From Carex sylvatica (taxonomy: Eukaryota; Streptophyta; Magnoliopsida; Poales; Cyperaceae): a stretch of 64,000 nucleotides of DNA. Shown here piece by piece: positions 24,201 through 37,000 of this stretch. Every line of letters begins with the position of its first letter. Positions within the stretch are counted from its first letter, which is position 1. The position numbers and the translations under genes were made by a program. The notes under the pieces were generated by a model. The model saw nothing but the letters and a program-made list of their open reading frames with translations. It was not told the DNA's origin and searched no databases. The stretch lies in assembly GCA_964058845.1 (NCBI GenBank), contig CAXKVR010000424.1:32181-96180 (forward strand), written 5' to 3'.

Positions 24201-26022
24201 CCACAAATTCCGAAACCACCGGAATGGTGCTGATTTCTGGAACTGCCGCAGACGCATAAACCACAGCCGCCAAGTAAGCATCACACCCTGATTCTAATAA
24301 ATGTTTCATCTCTACAGCCGAAATACACGGTGTTAGTTTCCCAATTTCTCTACAATTGAGTATGCAAGACATACCTCTTGAATTTGCGAAATGGATCCGA
24401 CGATGCGGACAATCAATAGTAGCAGCGTGTCTCGTCAACCAGTCCATACCCAATAACACGTCGTAACCGGTAATCTCCATTACCAACAAGTCCGCCTCGA
24501 ACTCCCTCCCATCTATCTTAATCTTTCGGTTTCGGCATAAAGTGATTCCTTGATCAGTTGAACCAAACGGGGTTTGAACATTTACCACTTGATTACATGT
24601 CTCAATTGGCCAACTCCCTTTTTCTACCAATTCCCTCGACACAATAGAATGGCTGCACCCCGTATCAATCAAACAATACGCATCCTGATCAGATATAGAG
24701 AGTATACCTGTCATGACGTCAGTCTGGCCATCTCCCAGCGCAGTTGCAGCGTTGCGCGAAGTTCCAGCAATGTTAAGCGCATGCGCCGCCGCTCTGCCGT
24801 CGTTCCTACCGGCGCTGCCAGCGCCGCTAACCCTGCCGACGCTACCGGCGCTGCTAGCCCTGCTAGCGCTAGCCCCGCCAGCTTGAGATGCGCCACGTCC
24901 ACGCCACGTCGGCGCTCCGCGCCCAACGCTAGCGGACCCTCCCGCGCTACCAGCGCCTCGCATCCTCATAAGCGCATTCGGGCACTCCCTCGCCCAATGT
25001 CCCGCGCTACCACATACGAAACAAGCGCTAGCCTTGCGCCTACACTCAACTTCATCGTGCGCTTGATTGCACGATCGGCACCATTGCGAAGGAATCACCG
25101 GTCTAAAACCCGGCATAGAGGTCTGTCTAAACGGGGGTCTCGGCGCCATATTCGACCGAGGGGGTCTAGCAAATGATGGTCCTCCCCTCGACCTCGACAT
25201 TTGTCCACTCTGAGCATCCTTCTGTTTTACATTTCTTTCGGTCAGTTGCTCTTTCCTCCGCTTACCATGCATCTCTATCTGTTCTGCATGATCCATCATA
25301 GATTGCAACTCCGTAGCAGTCGGAGTATCAACAATCATCGAGATATTTCCATCTAAACCATCCAAATAGTGCCTGTGATACCTTACCGCGTCATTCTGAA
25401 TATCTGATGCATAACGCGATAACGCCAGAAACTCACTATTATAATCCCCCACCGGACGCCCATTTTGCCTCAATTCCAGAAACTTTCTCCGCAACGCTTC
25501 ACGTTGAATATTGCTCAGAAACCTCCGGTTGAACTGCTGTTCAAACCATTCCCACGGAATCCTCGCTTCCTCCCCGACATAACTGCGTCGGGCCCCGTCC
25601 CACCAGAACCTTGCGTCACCCTCCAATTGCTGCTCAGTTACCTCTACTTTGTCTTCCTCAGGTGCGCGGCATAAATTCAGCTTTGCATTTATCTGCGCCA
25701 GCCATTCCTCGGCTGCCGCATACCCGCCGGTTCCATCATAGCGCGGCGGATTCAAGCGCAGAAATGAATCATACAACCTTCTAAACTCTTCGGGTGCACC
25801 ACCGTGAGCCACCGGTGCTGCATCCCGCATCTCTGCTTGGCGACCTCTCTCGTAGGCCGCAATCAGCCGGTCATCTATGTCCCGGTCTCTACCTGGCGCT
25901 CCTCCAGCACCACCAGCTCCCTCAGCACCAGCTGGACCAGCTCCAGCCTGATCCACAGCCGGCTCGATAATCAATTCCTGATTCCTCCGAGGTCTGCCTC
26001 TACCTCGGTGTGGTGTTTCCAT
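21298..26022 (-). CDS. Ty3/gypsy Gag-Pol polyprotein (1574 aa), stop codon inside the chromodomain-like tail
   Basis: One frame encodes all retrotransposon proteins. In order, with approximate residues: Ala/Gly-rich N terminus; gag core (85-250); CCHC zinc knuckle [14 protein letters not shown] (near 332-345); aspartic protease [10 protein letters not shown] (near 452); reverse transcriptase with FIDDILVYS (near 787); RNase H with TDAS (near 937) and TDHQSLKYI; integrase HHCC zinc region ending CQICQ (1180-1215); integrase core D near 1241, D in SDRDPRF near 1304 and E in QSERTIQ near 1339; and a C-terminal chromodomain-like stretch with [16 protein letters not shown]. The TAG at 21298-21300 follows directly; the same frame then stays open to a TAA at 21259-21261, and those codons still resemble the family's C terminus. 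ATG 26022 was chosen because the codon at 26037 is GTG. Enzyme motifs appear intact. Confidence 0.93.
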   Translation of the reverse strand: METPHRGRGRPRRNQELIIEPAVDQAGAGPAGAEGAGGAGGAPGRDRDIDDRLIAAYERGRQAEMRDAAPVAHGGAPEEFRRLYDSFLRLNPPRYDGTGGYAAAEEWLAQINAKLNLCRAPEEDKVEVTEQQLEGDARFWWDGARRSYVGEEARIPWEWFEQQFNRRFLSNIQREALRRKFLELRQNGRPVGDYNSEFLALSRYASDIQNDAVRYHRHYLDGLDGNISMIVDTPTATELQSMMDHAEQIEMHGKRRKEQLTERNVKQKDAQSGQMSRSRGGPSFARPPRSNMAPRPPFRQTSMPGFRPVIPSQWCRSCNQAHDEVECRRKASACFVCGSAGHWARECPNALMRMRGAGSAGGSASVGRGAPTWRGRGASQAGGASASRASSAGSVGRVSGAGSAGRNDGRAAAHALNIAGTSRNAATALGDGQTDVMTGILSISDQDAYCLIDTGCSHSIVSRELVEKGSWPIETCNQVVNVQTPFGSTDQGITLCRNRKIKIDGREFEADLLVMEITGYDVLLGMDWLTRHAATIDCPHRRIHFANSRGMSCILNCREIGKLTPCISAVEMKHLLESGCDAYLAAVVYASAAVPEISTIPVVSEFVDVFSKEIVGLPPEREVEFGIELVPGTTPISKAPYRMAPAELKELKAQLEDMLESGFIRPSTSPWGAPVLFVKKKDGTLRLCIDYRELNKVTVKNKYPLPRIDDLFDQLQGSSIYSKIDLRTGYHQLRIRPSDVDKTAFRTRYGHYEYLVMPFGLTNAPAAFMDLMHRVFHDLLDSTVVVFIDDILVYSRSREEHEVHLRIVLQRLREHQLFAKLSKCEFWLEEVTFLGHVVSGKGLAVDSEKIRAVTDWKRPETVTEIRSFLGLAGYYRRFVLGFSRLAAPLTKLLHKGVKFDWGTAQDKSFEELKSRLVSAPVLAMPTADKEYTVYTDASRLGLGCVLMQDDHVIAYASRQLRPHEQNYPTHDLELAAVIFALKIWRHYLYGVKCRIYTDHQSLKYIFTQKELNLRQRRWLELMKDYDLDIQYHAGKANSVADALSRKSQVNLASVITSETHLLEEMRRMEIHVGASRELALEVASKCNRSEVGTSATAIASVVLAAVEIRSELHEQIRAEQQNDPKCQKFKLHYESNADSPFQVQGDGILRFHDRICVPSSSELKDLILSEAHDSGYAIHPGEVKMYQDLKKYFWWPKMKKEVQRYVEKCQICQQVKADRQRKAGLLRPLEIPTRKFESITMDFVSGFPRTVGRYNTVWVIVDRLTKIAHFIPLRIETSGPELAELFLKYQFKYHGCSRNIISDRDPRFTSHFWESFQETMGTKLRFSTAHHPQTDGQSERTIQTLEDMLRSCALSLQGSWVDHLYLVEFAYNNSYHSSIGMSPQEALTGQQCRTPLWWGPAGTYPPTGPQMLEEIAEKMKMVLSRLKSAQERQKKYADVHRRPLEFQESDHVWLRVSPVRGVHRFGVSGKLSPRYIGSFQILRRVGSVAYELALPPALDRVHPVFHVSQLRRYVRDPSHCIDHSGLHVQDDLTYQEEPMQILDRKEQRLRSKVIRLVLVKWGRHSDKEATWELE

Positions 26023-26158
26023 TTTCTGAATAAACACAGTTAGTTTATAACATTCGATATTCCTTACTTATCATACGACATTTGCATAGTCGCGACGACC
26101 CCATTAATACGTATACCACTCTCGTATCCTAACAAGTCTGGTTCAGGTTCTAAACCAT

Positions 26159-26170
26159 GCTCTGATACCA
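26159..26170 (-). other. tRNA-iMet primer binding site of the gypsy element
   Basis: On the minus strand TGGTATCAGAGC lies 14 bases downstream of the 5' LTR. This is complementary to the 3' end of plant initiator tRNA-Met and is the usual primer site of plant LTR retrotransposons. Confidence 0.9.
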
Positions 26171-26184
26171 CCCGGGGAAGGACC

Positions 26185-28313
26185 TGTCACACCCCGCGGC
26201 CCCACGAGACGTGACGGGTGCCTCCTGCCGTAGACATACGGTTGCCCGTATGCCTACAAGGCAATTACGATATAATAGAAAGTAAAACACACCAACAAAA
26301 CAAACAAATAACTAAGAAAAACAGTTCACAAATCCCAACTGGTCAGGTAATATCATACAAACCCGTATCTCGATGGATACGCATCACCAAATGACATAGA
26401 GAACACATATATATATACAATCAAAACATAAATCTATACATGTCTCTAGTCACAATACCAGACAGCTAAGCAGCGGTGAAAACCAGGCCTACCGACCTCG
26501 TGTCTCTCTCGGATCCGCCGAACCGGTACCTGAAAAAGTTAACCCAAAAGAGGGGATGAGAATTGAATTCTCAGTGCGATAAATTGCCACAAATCGTCCC
26601 TGGACTTGCAATCAAAGATTATATTCAAAAAGTAAACACAAATAAAGCTCAAATCAGTTTATAATCATATATAAACATAAATGCACAAACCCGACAACAT
26701 TTATTCAAATGAAATCACAAATCAGGAATTGCCAAGATGAAATTCAAGCACACAATATTTGGTTTAACTCGATTTCAGAATATCTGGTAGTAACTACAGA
26801 TGTTCCACCAAACTGGACCCCAATTCGTTCCCACTCGTCTGTAGGGTTACAGACACCTACAGACGGCTGTACCAGGTAAAACCTTTTCTCATGACACTCA
26901 TCTGTAGTTACAGGCTTAACTGTTTAATTAAAAGTCTGGTTCTAATTCATATCCGGAAATCCATATAAATACAATTGACCATCCAAACGCATTACCCCCT
27001 GGGTAATGCCTCCGATACACAGTCACCCATAACCAAAATCATAATACAAAGTCACTTACCCCTCGTCCCAACCGGTACTGGGAACTGCCGAGGGCCAGAC
27101 GATCTAAAGCTTTAGAACACTGAGCGTCACAGTCCATGCATAGACTTGACAAATCCGGATTCACTCCCTGAGTGACGTCATCACGGTGGATGACCATAAT
27201 ACCATATTCACCAACCGATGGTGATATAAAACACGGTGACTTTAATTCCAAAATCAGATCATTCAGATCAACACAAATAATAACCATACCAGCATGCAAA
27301 TCAATCAGATTTAAACAATTCGAGTTTCACTTTATTTGGGCAATGCAATGCATATGAATCGAAACACAGTTTAATTACATGAATCAAAACACAGTTTAAT
27401 TTCTGAATATAAACTATCAGACAAGTCCAGAAACCCCGCACCTGAGTAATAGCACGCTCGACTAAGGCTCAGGCGTCTCGAACGACCCAGAAATCCTTTG
27501 CCTCGTATGATTACCACCTATTTTACACGTTAAATTCGATTAACGCGTTCGATTAATATCCGATAGGTCAACACCATTACCAAACCCTAATTCGAATTCC
27601 AATTCAATCGGTAGGTTTTAACGAAGTTATAACTCGATTAATTCCAACAATTTCCAGAGTTTCACATGAAACTATCATAATTCCTTTCCATTTCAATCCA
27701 ACCCCAAAATCCTGGTTTAATTCCAAATTCCACAAGCAAATCAATCCGATTATCGAGTTATAACGTTTCAAATCAAATTCGACTTCGAATTTCACCAAAA
27801 TATATCAAATCAAATAAAATTAGGGTTTCCAAAAGAAAAAGGAAGATAAATCGTATCAATTATCACAAATTAACAACTAATCGAGCTAGAACTCGATTAC
27901 GAAACCCTAATCACAAGTTTCAACCGAAATCATTGCAAATCGAATAAATCGAATAAATTAGGATTTTCAAAAGAATTGAAAGGGAGAAAGATATACCAAA
28001 TTGAAGCTTTATAATCGATCAGGGCTCGTCAATTCAGCTCGAATCTCGATTTTCCGGTCAGTTCGATCAGATTCCGCGTTCAATTTCTCTCTCTCTCTCT
28101 TTCCCTTTCTTGGTTCGGCCCTACCCTAGCTTCCACGAAAATTTTCTTTTACTTCGGTGGAGAAATGAAAGGAGAAGAAAGGTGATTTGTTGTAATAATT
28201 GGAATTTTGCAATTAAACCCTCCATCTTTGTTAATATTACCAAACTTTGATAATTTCACAAATAAGCTCTTATTTAAATGTTTTATTTATTATCTAAATT
28301 TCATAATGTCACA
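26185..28313 (-). repeat. 5' LTR of the gypsy element
   Basis: 2129 bp. It is identical to the 3' LTR except for seven base substitutions and a 2-base difference in a TC repeat (near 20983 / 28091). This LTR would hold the active promoter reading leftward. Confidence 0.95.
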
Positions 28314-28318
28314 GTTAA

Positions 28319-29385
28319 CATCTGTTATAAAAAAATATACTGAAATTTGGAAATCAAAGACCTCTTTCACAAAAAAGAAAAAAAAGAAAAAAAAAACCTT
28401 GTAACGAATTTCCTTTGTCTCATATGTACACAGACTAGATCTATAGTGGCTTCAATGTATCCTTTGATTATTTACTATCAATTTGATTATTTAGCAGATA
28501 GCTTTCACTTGCATTATTGGGGATTCGGAAACAAAGGATGAAATTGACTAGTATTGACTGAAATTTGATTTAGTATTTCAGTTTCAGACGACACTCGACA
28601 GAACAATAGATAAATCCAAATATGGTTATTTGTGGTAGGGATGGAAATGTACGAGATTATCAAGAAATGCACCAGATTGTATGTAGGTGCACTAACATGA
28701 ATAAGACTAGATAGCTAGCTAGATGTCACATGATTTTATCTATATGTTGTCTTGTTAAAATGCGGCGGTTCTAATCAAATCATGATCCATTTTTCTATAT
28801 TGAATTTTGTTTGTCATGTTAAGTTCAGTGAATGGTTAGTTGATCAATTTAAATAGTCATAATAATATACGTCACAAATCACAATAATAACAATGATACA
28901 AACACTTTAAATTAGGAAGATAATTGGTTATATCATAAAAGCTAAAACTTGAGAGAGAGGATGAAAAAATTGGATCAATAAAATTTTATTTGCTTAATCA
29001 TACATACATCAAGTAATTTTATTATTCTTCTTTTTTTTTAACATCTCGTATTAAATTCTCTTATAAAGCATAACAATTTTACAATTTGGTCCATTTATTT
29101 TAAATAAATAGACAGGAATAAAATATAAAAACCGACATGGCAGCCATGACAGCTAGCTTTTAGCAATGATAATTGCTCTTTAGGCGACAGAAGCCCTTTT
29201 ATTAATTGAATCTCTTAGTCAAAGTAGACAGTTAATCAGAATTTTAGGCAACCAGCAATGGTGTAATCATTATCCATGAACACAATTTTATTAATCTCTT
29301 TGTGACCCACTCGGATAGCTCCAACCATAGATTTTTTATCTTAAAACGACAAAAGTCACATTTCTGCACTTATGGATAGAGTGAA
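28319..29385. other. Intergenic, no feature recognised
   Basis: AT-rich DNA with an A-rich tract near 28371-28397. No gene was seen. Confidence 0.5.
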
Positions 29386-29748
29386 AAAAACGTGTTGTGT
29401 TGTATCGTATTGTGATTAACATTTCGTGATTTTAATTTCGTGTTGTGCTGTGATTAAGTTTTTTTTTACATATTGTGCCGTGTCGTGATCAAAATATCAA
29501 AGGAAAGGTCACGGCACGTGAATAGTCATGCCACATGAGTCACACTATGTTCAAATTAACATGCCGTTACTAAACATGACATGCATGACTCGTGTGACTA
29601 TTTGATCATAAAATTTAGATTAGTTTATTCAAAATTCACTATTTAATCAAGATCTAATTGTTCTAATTATACGTGACGTGACCATTTGTCATGTTGTGCC
29701 GTGATTAGATCATGCCGTGCTAAATTTTTAAAAGATAGTCACAGCATA
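29386..29748. repeat. Degenerate repeat with GTGCCGTG/GTGATTA motifs, possibly hAT-derived
   Basis: Short motifs such as TGTGCCGTG and CGTGATTA recur in both orientations across the segment, as in decayed hAT-like elements. No clean termini or target duplication could be placed. Confidence 0.3.
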
Positions 29749-31110
29749 TGTCACACTCCGAGACAATCCACCACGTGTTTACACGTAAGGCGTGTACACA
29801 TCACATACATTATCAATAATAAATGTTCATGCAACATTTAACAATTTTTATAGTTTAAAGGGTCTCAGTGAAACATGTGGTTAAGTTTTTAGCATTATAA
29901 TATCTAAGAAAAATATATGTGACGTATATGATGTTGCTTCTAGTGTTTCCGTTAATAGTCAATTAATATTGGGCCTTAATACATAATACCACACGACAAA
30001 ATTCGCAGAAGATTAACGCCATATCTGGACTTTACTCGAGGAATTCGCATCCTCCGAGATATCTCATATTTTGCACGACTTTTTGGAAAATCTCAACCGT
30101 TGAAATACGTTCTGCGCGACCGATGTGCCCGGTGCCTATTTGGAGACATAGTAACAAGTTTTGCGTTTTATTCACAAATAAAATATTTTTTTAGAAAGTT
30201 AAACGAAGTCTTTTAACACCACAAGTAGTTCAAATATATAACATAAATTCAATATGAGATCAAGACAAATATGACAAACAAATCGATAATTGTCATGTCA
30301 GTCAATATATCCACTTTCAAAGAGAACATTTAAAAGCCTTAACTAAAAATAAAATTAAAAAGGCACTTGAGCCGTCTGCTCGTTGTCCTGCTGATTCACA
30401 TTCCTTCTATTTGTGCTCATCGCCGGTTTTATCATTTTCTGGAACTCACATAAAAGTAAAAACGGGTGAGAGATCTAACAGTCTCTCAGTACGGAATTTA
30501 TTTCCAATCCCGGATTTTGTAAAATTGACTTATTAACACAAATATGACATTTAAAAATATATCATCACATGCAATCTGACTAATGCATATTTAAAACACA
30601 CACTTCTTTAGTTATCTTTCAAGTTTTCCGTTAATCCGTTCATTTGGCAATTCAATGGAAAATCCATCCAACATTGAAAAACTGCCAACCCGTTGGAAAA
30701 ACCAACCAACAACAGGAGACTTTCTCATTAGACGGGGAATCCACCCTACGCTAGATCTTGACCCGTGATAGGACCGCTTTCGCCTACAGTCACGTTAACG
30801 AGGGGTCTAGTCGAACCCAGACCCAATGTATACATTCCAACATGAGTTCAACACGTGTTGGCCCCTTTATTTTAACTTATCTGTTACATTACATATTCAT
30901 TTCATTTAACACTACACGATGTCATGCTCAACACATCCTACTTATAAGTCTCATGATCGATATGAATAATCCTATTGTATCTCTAAACAAACCAAAGGGA
31001 CGTTCGATTCAACATGCACAATTTCAAAATTAAATAAATAAAATGCACACAAAATGGTAAATAACAATTGGACAATATCCAAAAAACCTGTACCTGTCGT
31101 AGTGTGGCAG
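29749..31110 (-). mobile_element. Decayed gypsy-type LTR remnant
   Basis: It opens with TGTCACACTCCGAGAC, the kind of edge seen in plant gypsy LTRs and related to the TGTCACACC edge of the intact element. It continues with a TCTCTCAGTACGGAATTTA block (30481-30499) like that of plant gypsy LTRs. The right boundary is unclear, and a piece of a Mutator-type MITE (from 30041) lies inside. No coding region remains. Confidence 0.45.
30041..30150. mobile_element. Rearranged fragment of the GAATTCGTATCCTCTGAG MITE family
   Basis: It begins GAATTCGCATCCTCCGAGAT, matching the terminus of the copies at 42371 and 57324, but then joins a segment matching the opposite arm (GACCGATGTGCCCGGTGCC). It looks like a head joined to an inverted internal part, with the other end lost. 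Confidence 0.5.
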
Positions 31111-31114
31111 TTCA

Positions 31115-31985
31115 CTGTTGTCTCTATGTATTTTTCTACTTTGACACTCGGATCTAGATCATGAAACATGACTTCTAGTTAATATTCATATACACTTCTC
31201 ATTGAACAAAATTATATATATTAATATTATAACTAGGCTTGTTTATAATAACTATAACTTTAGGGTCATAATCTCGGGTCTTTGGTGAAATTTTACTATT
31301 TAATATAAATAACATAATTAGAATCAATTTGTGAATATATACATAGTACGATGTATATGTTTTTATGTACTAGAGACAAACAATTTAATTAGTTTCAAGT
31401 CTGGAAGGTTAATTGTAAGTCAAATTCAAAATGTTAACAATAATGATAATCAAAGTAAATTGTATAGATCGAAATATTAATTCAGTGATGAGACGGAAGA
31501 AGAATATATTATATAAAATACATATAATTAAATTAGTATTATGCTTTGATCAGTTATATACATATATTGTACGAAAATAGTATATGTTATATGAGATGAG
31601 GTCATGATTAAATCTCCTCATCATTGTACAGTCTAAAAGATAGCAAGGAAAAATTAAAACATATTTAAAAAGGACATATATTCTCTCTTGCCGATTCTGA
31701 CAGAAATAAAACAGACAAAATACAAATATAAATATAAGAAATATTTTACTATCATTTAATAAATGAATTTACGAAATTCTATAACTTTCTTACAATCGAA
31801 ATCATTATTCAATTCTACCGGTTACATGGAGATTATATCAAATAATAAGTATATAATACATCTTATCAATTAAATAATTTTCAGAAAATTAGATTTCTTA
31901 TACAATAAATAAATAAAACATAGAGATTATGTCAAACAATAAATATAGGAAATCTTATCAAGAAGATAATTTTCAGAAGATATCT
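31115..31985. other. Intergenic, no feature recognised
   Basis: Very AT-rich DNA with no exon, RNA gene or element terminus that I can support. Confidence 0.5.
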
Positions 31986-31989
31986 ACTT

Positions 31990-32512
31990 ACGAGATTGCA
32001 TATACTGGTACAACACGCTGAAGCGAATCAGTGTCCTTTCTTCTTAAATGGAAAATTCAGAAAAGCTCTGCTAAATTCTCAGAAAATGACGGTTAGAAGA
32101 CTACAACTGGTCTTTTGCTTTGTCATATGGAGGGAAAGATGCCGGAGGATTTTTCAAGAAAAATTCAAGACAGTGAACTTACTCATCTCTGAAATCATGG
32201 CGGAATGCGACAGTTGGTACTAGCAAGAATAGAAGAGCATCGGGGACTAATGGATTGTGCTTGGACAAACCATTTTTAGTCCTTTTTTTCTACTGTTTTT
32301 TCTCTCTAGTCCCTCTCCTTTCTTTACTGGTATTTTTTCTTTTTTTTAGGGTTTTACTGCTCTTCAGTATCTTAGCTTCTGTTTTTTTTGTTTTTTTTTT
32401 CGGATCTATAACTCCTGCCTGTACATTTTATGTTCTCTCGACACTAATTGTGTCAATAAAGCGAAATCTGGAAGCTAGACTTTCAAATTTCTTCATCAAA
32501 AAAAAAAAACTC
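31990..32512 (+). pseudogene. LINE 3' remnant with poly(A) tail
   Basis: The translation at 31996-32223 includes VIWRERCRRIFQEK, the conserved C-terminal tail of plant L1-type reverse transcriptases, then a stop. A T-rich 3' untranslated region follows, with AATAAAG and a poly(A) run (32499-32510). The upstream RT and endonuclease parts are absent. No clear target duplication was found. Confidence 0.65.
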
Positions 32513-32537
32513 TATTGTCTATATGCTACATTAAGTT

Positions 32538-32647
32538 AAAACAACACTGTCAATATATTTTTTTTTTTTAAGGTCAGTTAGCAAGTGCTGACCGACTATT
32601 TCATTAAAGAAAAGAAAGTGTTGTACATAAAACAACACTATCAATAT
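32538..32647 (-). mobile_element. About 70-bp LINE tail insertion with 19-bp target duplication
   Basis: AAAACAACACTGTCAATAT (32538-32556) and AAAACAACACTATCAATAT (32629-32647) flank an insert of 72 bases that, on the minus strand, ends in a poly(A) tract. The repeats differ at one base. Such a minimal insert is what an extreme 5'-truncated LINE copy leaves. Confidence 0.65.
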
Positions 32648-32659
32648 TTTTACTATTAT

Positions 32660-33220
32660 TTTTAAGTCAAGTACAAACTCACATGCGAACTGTAAATGAG
32701 CTAAGTTTGAGCAAGTTACTCTTAATTCGTGCTCAGTTCATTTATTAAATGAGCGAGTCAACTCGAGTTGGGATGTTAATAATGAAAAGCCAACTCGAGT
32801 TCAACTCATTACTAACTCAAGTTGGCTCACAACTCGTTTATAACTCGTTTGACTAGTCAATTTTCTTAGTTATAGTTATATACTAGTAAGAGTTTATCTA
32901 AACAAAAATAATTCAAAGAATTTAGTAAGAGTTTATCTAAACACAAACAATTCAAATATAATTAACAAGACAACTAACAAATTAAAAAATATTCAAACAA
33001 CAGCTTAGGAGTTATTTAGAAGCGCATGGGGTGACAAATTTTGTGTAACTCGAGTTGTTAATAAGCGAGTTGAGATATGCTCAAACTCGACTCATTTATT
33101 AAATGAGCCAACCAACTCGAGTTAAAACTGACTCGAGTTGTAAATGAGCAAGTTAAAGCGAACAGCTAACGAGCAAGTTATGAGCGAGTTACGAATTTGA
33201 ACGATTTTGTACAATCCTAC
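32660..33220. mobile_element. Degenerate hAT-like element rich in AACTCGAGTT motifs
   Basis: Many AACTCGAGTT, GAGCGAGTT and GAGCAAGTTA motifs occur in inverted arrangement toward both ends, as in the GCTCG-rich element at 2696-3625. Termini are unclear, with no convincing target duplication. There is no coding capacity. Confidence 0.4.
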
Positions 33221-33224
33221 ATGC

Positions 33225-34091
33225 CATACATAAGTATATACTTGAAGTGAAAATAAAAACAGAATATTCAATTTACTTTTTATGCTTATATATAATGCAC
33301 AGCACCGGAATGATTTTTTGTTTGTTTGTTTGTGAATTGTGAATTGTGAATATTTGCTGTTTGAGAATTAATTATATATATATTATGAAAAGGTACCTTA
33401 CCTATGCTTGTGAACTTATCTGCTAGTTAACTAAACCTTGTAAGGCCTTGTCGCCTCAATACGGCTTGGCACTCTTCAGTAGAGATTTGGAAGAAGAATT
33501 TTTTTGCAAAACAACCCACATTTTGGAACACATGGGCTCAGTGCGCTAACAAATTTTAATATCACAGTTTCGATATGTATCAAAAGATTTTGTTCGTTTT
33601 CGATTTCAATAAAAATTTCTCCAACCATCCACTACATTATCAGCGTTCTCTCTATTAGTTTGGAAACTGGAGACAATATTTTATCTAGAAAGCCAGAAAA
33701 TAGAAAGGTACAATACATGTTTCAAGCTCATTGAAGCTTTCCTAATGCGCACTACAGTTGAGATACCACAGTATTTCATTGACTTGAGAGAAGAAAATGA
33801 AATAAATTTATGAGACATTACTTGCATTCGTCGTGCACCTCCCTCCAATCAAAAGGTAAAAGTCATAATTAAAATATTATAGGGAAAAATGATATTTATC
33901 AATTAAGATACTTGAGCAACTTCCAACGTTAAACAGAAGCAGCATTTGTCAGACAAGTACAAGCTCGTATGCCATTATGTTTTCCTACGATTCACCTAAA
34001 ATCTATATACCTCGACACAACCAAAGATAAATTACAGCATATAAATTCAAACCAACTGAGGAAATGCGCCTGAAGCATCTAGAAAACATTG
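33225..34091. other. 3' flank of the NT-C2 gene, no other feature
   Basis: AT-rich DNA downstream of the stop codon at 34092-34094. It should hold the 3' untranslated region on the minus strand. No separate gene was seen. Confidence 0.5.
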
Positions 34092-37000
34092 TTAAGAAAA
34101 CCATCCCTTGGAAGTCGGTTTCGTGGCTTTGAGCTTCAGAACTAGCTCCTCGCGCTCAGCCTCCACCTGGGCATACTGGAGGCTCATGTTAGAGTATCTT
34201 TCTTTCATGTCTTTCAGCTCTGCTTCTAATGCTGCTATTTTACCGTCACTGTTGACCAATAGAAATAGAGAAGGAATGTATGAGCAAATTATAAAAGATC
34301 AGCTCAAGGCCTTTGAACCACTTAAACTTCTAATTTCAAGTTTGTTTACATTTTGGAAAGGGTAGGGTTTTTGTCCAAAGGGCTTTGGACAAAACCTTAT
34401 CCAAAGCAGGAAAAAAAATCACATGGATAGTTTAGATTCTCATGGTCATCTAAATTTGTATGCACGAATCTCAACACAGATTGGGCAGTTTAGGCCCAAC
34501 TTTGAATAAACTTTGTCCAAAGCCCATTGGACAAAACCCTATTCCTTTTGGGAATGGGATTCTCCACAAACTATAATCAATGTATCTGCATACACAGATA
34601 ATAACCCAACAATTTTCAAATTTGCATTCCAGTTTCCACCTCATTGTAATAAATATACATAAAACAGACAACAGCTACAAGGACAAGGTCACTTGGAAAA
34701 ATTACTAATGCCCTTGTGCATTTCATATCAATTCACGTAAATACTTATTAGATAGGGAGTTTTGACATTTCTACTTATAACTAAACCCATTACTTGTGTC
34801 ATTTTGCCAGAGAAGGGGCAAAATAATTGTAAATTATATATAATACAAATTTTCCGTCACAATAAAAAAAATGGCCTTGTGACCTTTTGTGAACTATAAA
34901 AAATGTGTAGACCTCGAAGCAAATGTGACAATTATCAGTGTGCTATTAAGCAAAAAAAGATACTAATGTCAAGGTCTCACAGAAAAAAAATATCTTTGAT
35001 ATAAGCATCTTGACCCTAAATTTGGAAATTGCCTTTTTGTCATGTTTATTAATGTCTCTAGAGTAATATAAATACTATGCCTCCATCAAAAAAATATATA
35101 TAAATACTATGCTGGCCTGTCAAAATTTTAATGACAATTTGTGGAGTGACTACTGAGAAAGGTGCATTTGACTGTAACTAAAATATGCAGCTTCATTAAC
35201 AAGTCAAATTCTTAAAACTCTTCACCTACTCATGTATAAAACTTTTTGTTTTCAATACCAAATCTGTTAAGGCTTTTGTTAGTCAACAATTTGTTACGTC
35301 CGGAGTTCCTGCTAATCCATTTATTCCCTACTCTCATATTGATTAATAAAGTTAACCACAGAGCAATTTGTTGTAGTATTTCAAAACTGTAATTACAGCA
35401 AATTCTCTAGCATGTATCATAAAATGAAGAAGATTACCTTTCCCTTTGCACATCTCTTCGTTCTTCAGTTGGCTTGTTGTTATCCTACAAAATAAAACAA
35501 AGAAATCAAGAAAACCCCAAAATGAAACATTGCAGATGCACAACAAAGACACTGATTAGTAGGTACAGACCGGTATAGAAATCATGCCTTTATGACTAAA
35601 TAAAGTATTTTCCTGTTGGGTTAGTGAGTTATTAATTATAATGGGATAACTCGGTAAACTTTTAAAATGAAATCAGCATACATCCCAGAAAAGCAGGTGC
35701 ACCTGCAAATGCCAGAATATAATCAATATCCCGGCAAAACATTCCCAAGACATGACAATCTCCTATGTCTCCTTCCCCATAATAGTTGAAAAAATGTTCT
35801 ACATCCTCACTGTTCATGTATACAAGTAATGAAGGATAAACAGGTATCTTTGCCAATATCTTAGGGATACACAAATAAGATATTTTTGCCCTGAGCTCAT
35901 CAAACTACTTTAATGTTACCTTTGAACTAGCTAATATAAAAATCTTAACCTATGGAACATAAACCACATACCTCTTCCTGGGCGCAACCTTGACTCCTCA
36001 ATAGCTCCTCTTTCTCCTGCTCCAAGCTCTGAATCCTCCTCTGATACTCGTTATTACTTCTCTTCATTCTATTAATCTCATTTCTCAAATCAGCCTCAAC
36101 TGCCCCGGCTGCATCTTTTAGGGACAAATCACTCTGAAGCCGCACCAATTTTGCCTCTAACACTGTTTTACTCCTCCTTTCATCCTCCCCAGTATTTAAC
36201 GCATTCTCCATGGACCCCACTCTTTCAGCGAGAGACTCCTTCTCCCTCCTTAGCTCTTCATACTCATCAGAGAACAATTTCAGTTTCTTTTCGAGCTTCT
36301 CCTTCTCGAATTTGTTCTCATCAATCAAGCCTTTCAAATGTAAAATCTCTTCTTGGAGTTGGCTTATCTTTTGGACCTGTGATTTCAAGTCCGAAATTTC
36401 TTCCAAAATTTGCTTTTTCACATAATTTGCGGATTTCAGCTTTACCTCTAGTTCATTCAATCTTCTGTTTGAGTTTTCTTCATTAGATCGAGTGGTCTCC
36501 ACTAAACTCCTCATGTGCTCAACATCAGCCATTAACATTGCTTCGCTTTGTTTAGATGCATTTAGCAGATCAACTAACCCTTGAACCTTGTTCTTGGACT
36601 CCCGCTTAAGGGTTTCCAGTTCTGATTCGTAAGTCTTGATTTGCAAATTGGCAGCAGTTAAGCTTGATTCAAGTTTAGCCTTGTCAGCCCGAAGATTGGA
36701 TACCTCAGAAAGAGTATCTAGCTGCATTCTTTCTTCCTCATTATCAGTTGAAGAGATTCGTGAGGTTAGTGCCTCAATCTCCCTATGCAGGCTTTCAACT
36801 TCGACTTCTTTCTCTATTTCTAGCTTATGAAACATTTGGTGGGTTCGATTTATCTTCTCCTCTTGCTCCTTATGCTCCTCAAATAACCTCTCCACCTCAG
36901 ACAGCATTGTTTGTTCTTTTGATGAAACATCTATTTGCAAGGACAACAGTTTCCCCTCCAAATTCTCAGCTCTTCTAGAAAATTCTACACACTTCTTTTG

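Larger units (their letters stand above)
19076..28313 (-). mobile_element. Intact Ty3/gypsy chromovirus-like LTR retrotransposon
   Basis: The complete element lies on the minus strand with LTRs at 19076-21206 and 26185-28313, both bounded by TG..CA. The 5-bp target duplication GTTAA is exact (19071-19075 and 28314-28318). Internally it has a primer binding site, one gag-pol reading frame (21298-26022) and a polypurine tract (21207-21220). The domain order protease-RT-RNaseH-integrase plus a chromodomain-like tail places it in Ty3/gypsy chromoviruses; the 2.1-kb LTRs suggest the Tekay/Del lineage, which is an inference. The LTRs differ by 7 substitutions and one 2-base indel, so insertion was recent. 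Confidence 0.95.

Noticed and set aside
21171..26043. Several plus-strand open frames across the gypsy polyprotein region
   Set aside because: They mirror the minus-strand gag-pol frame and have no domains of their own.
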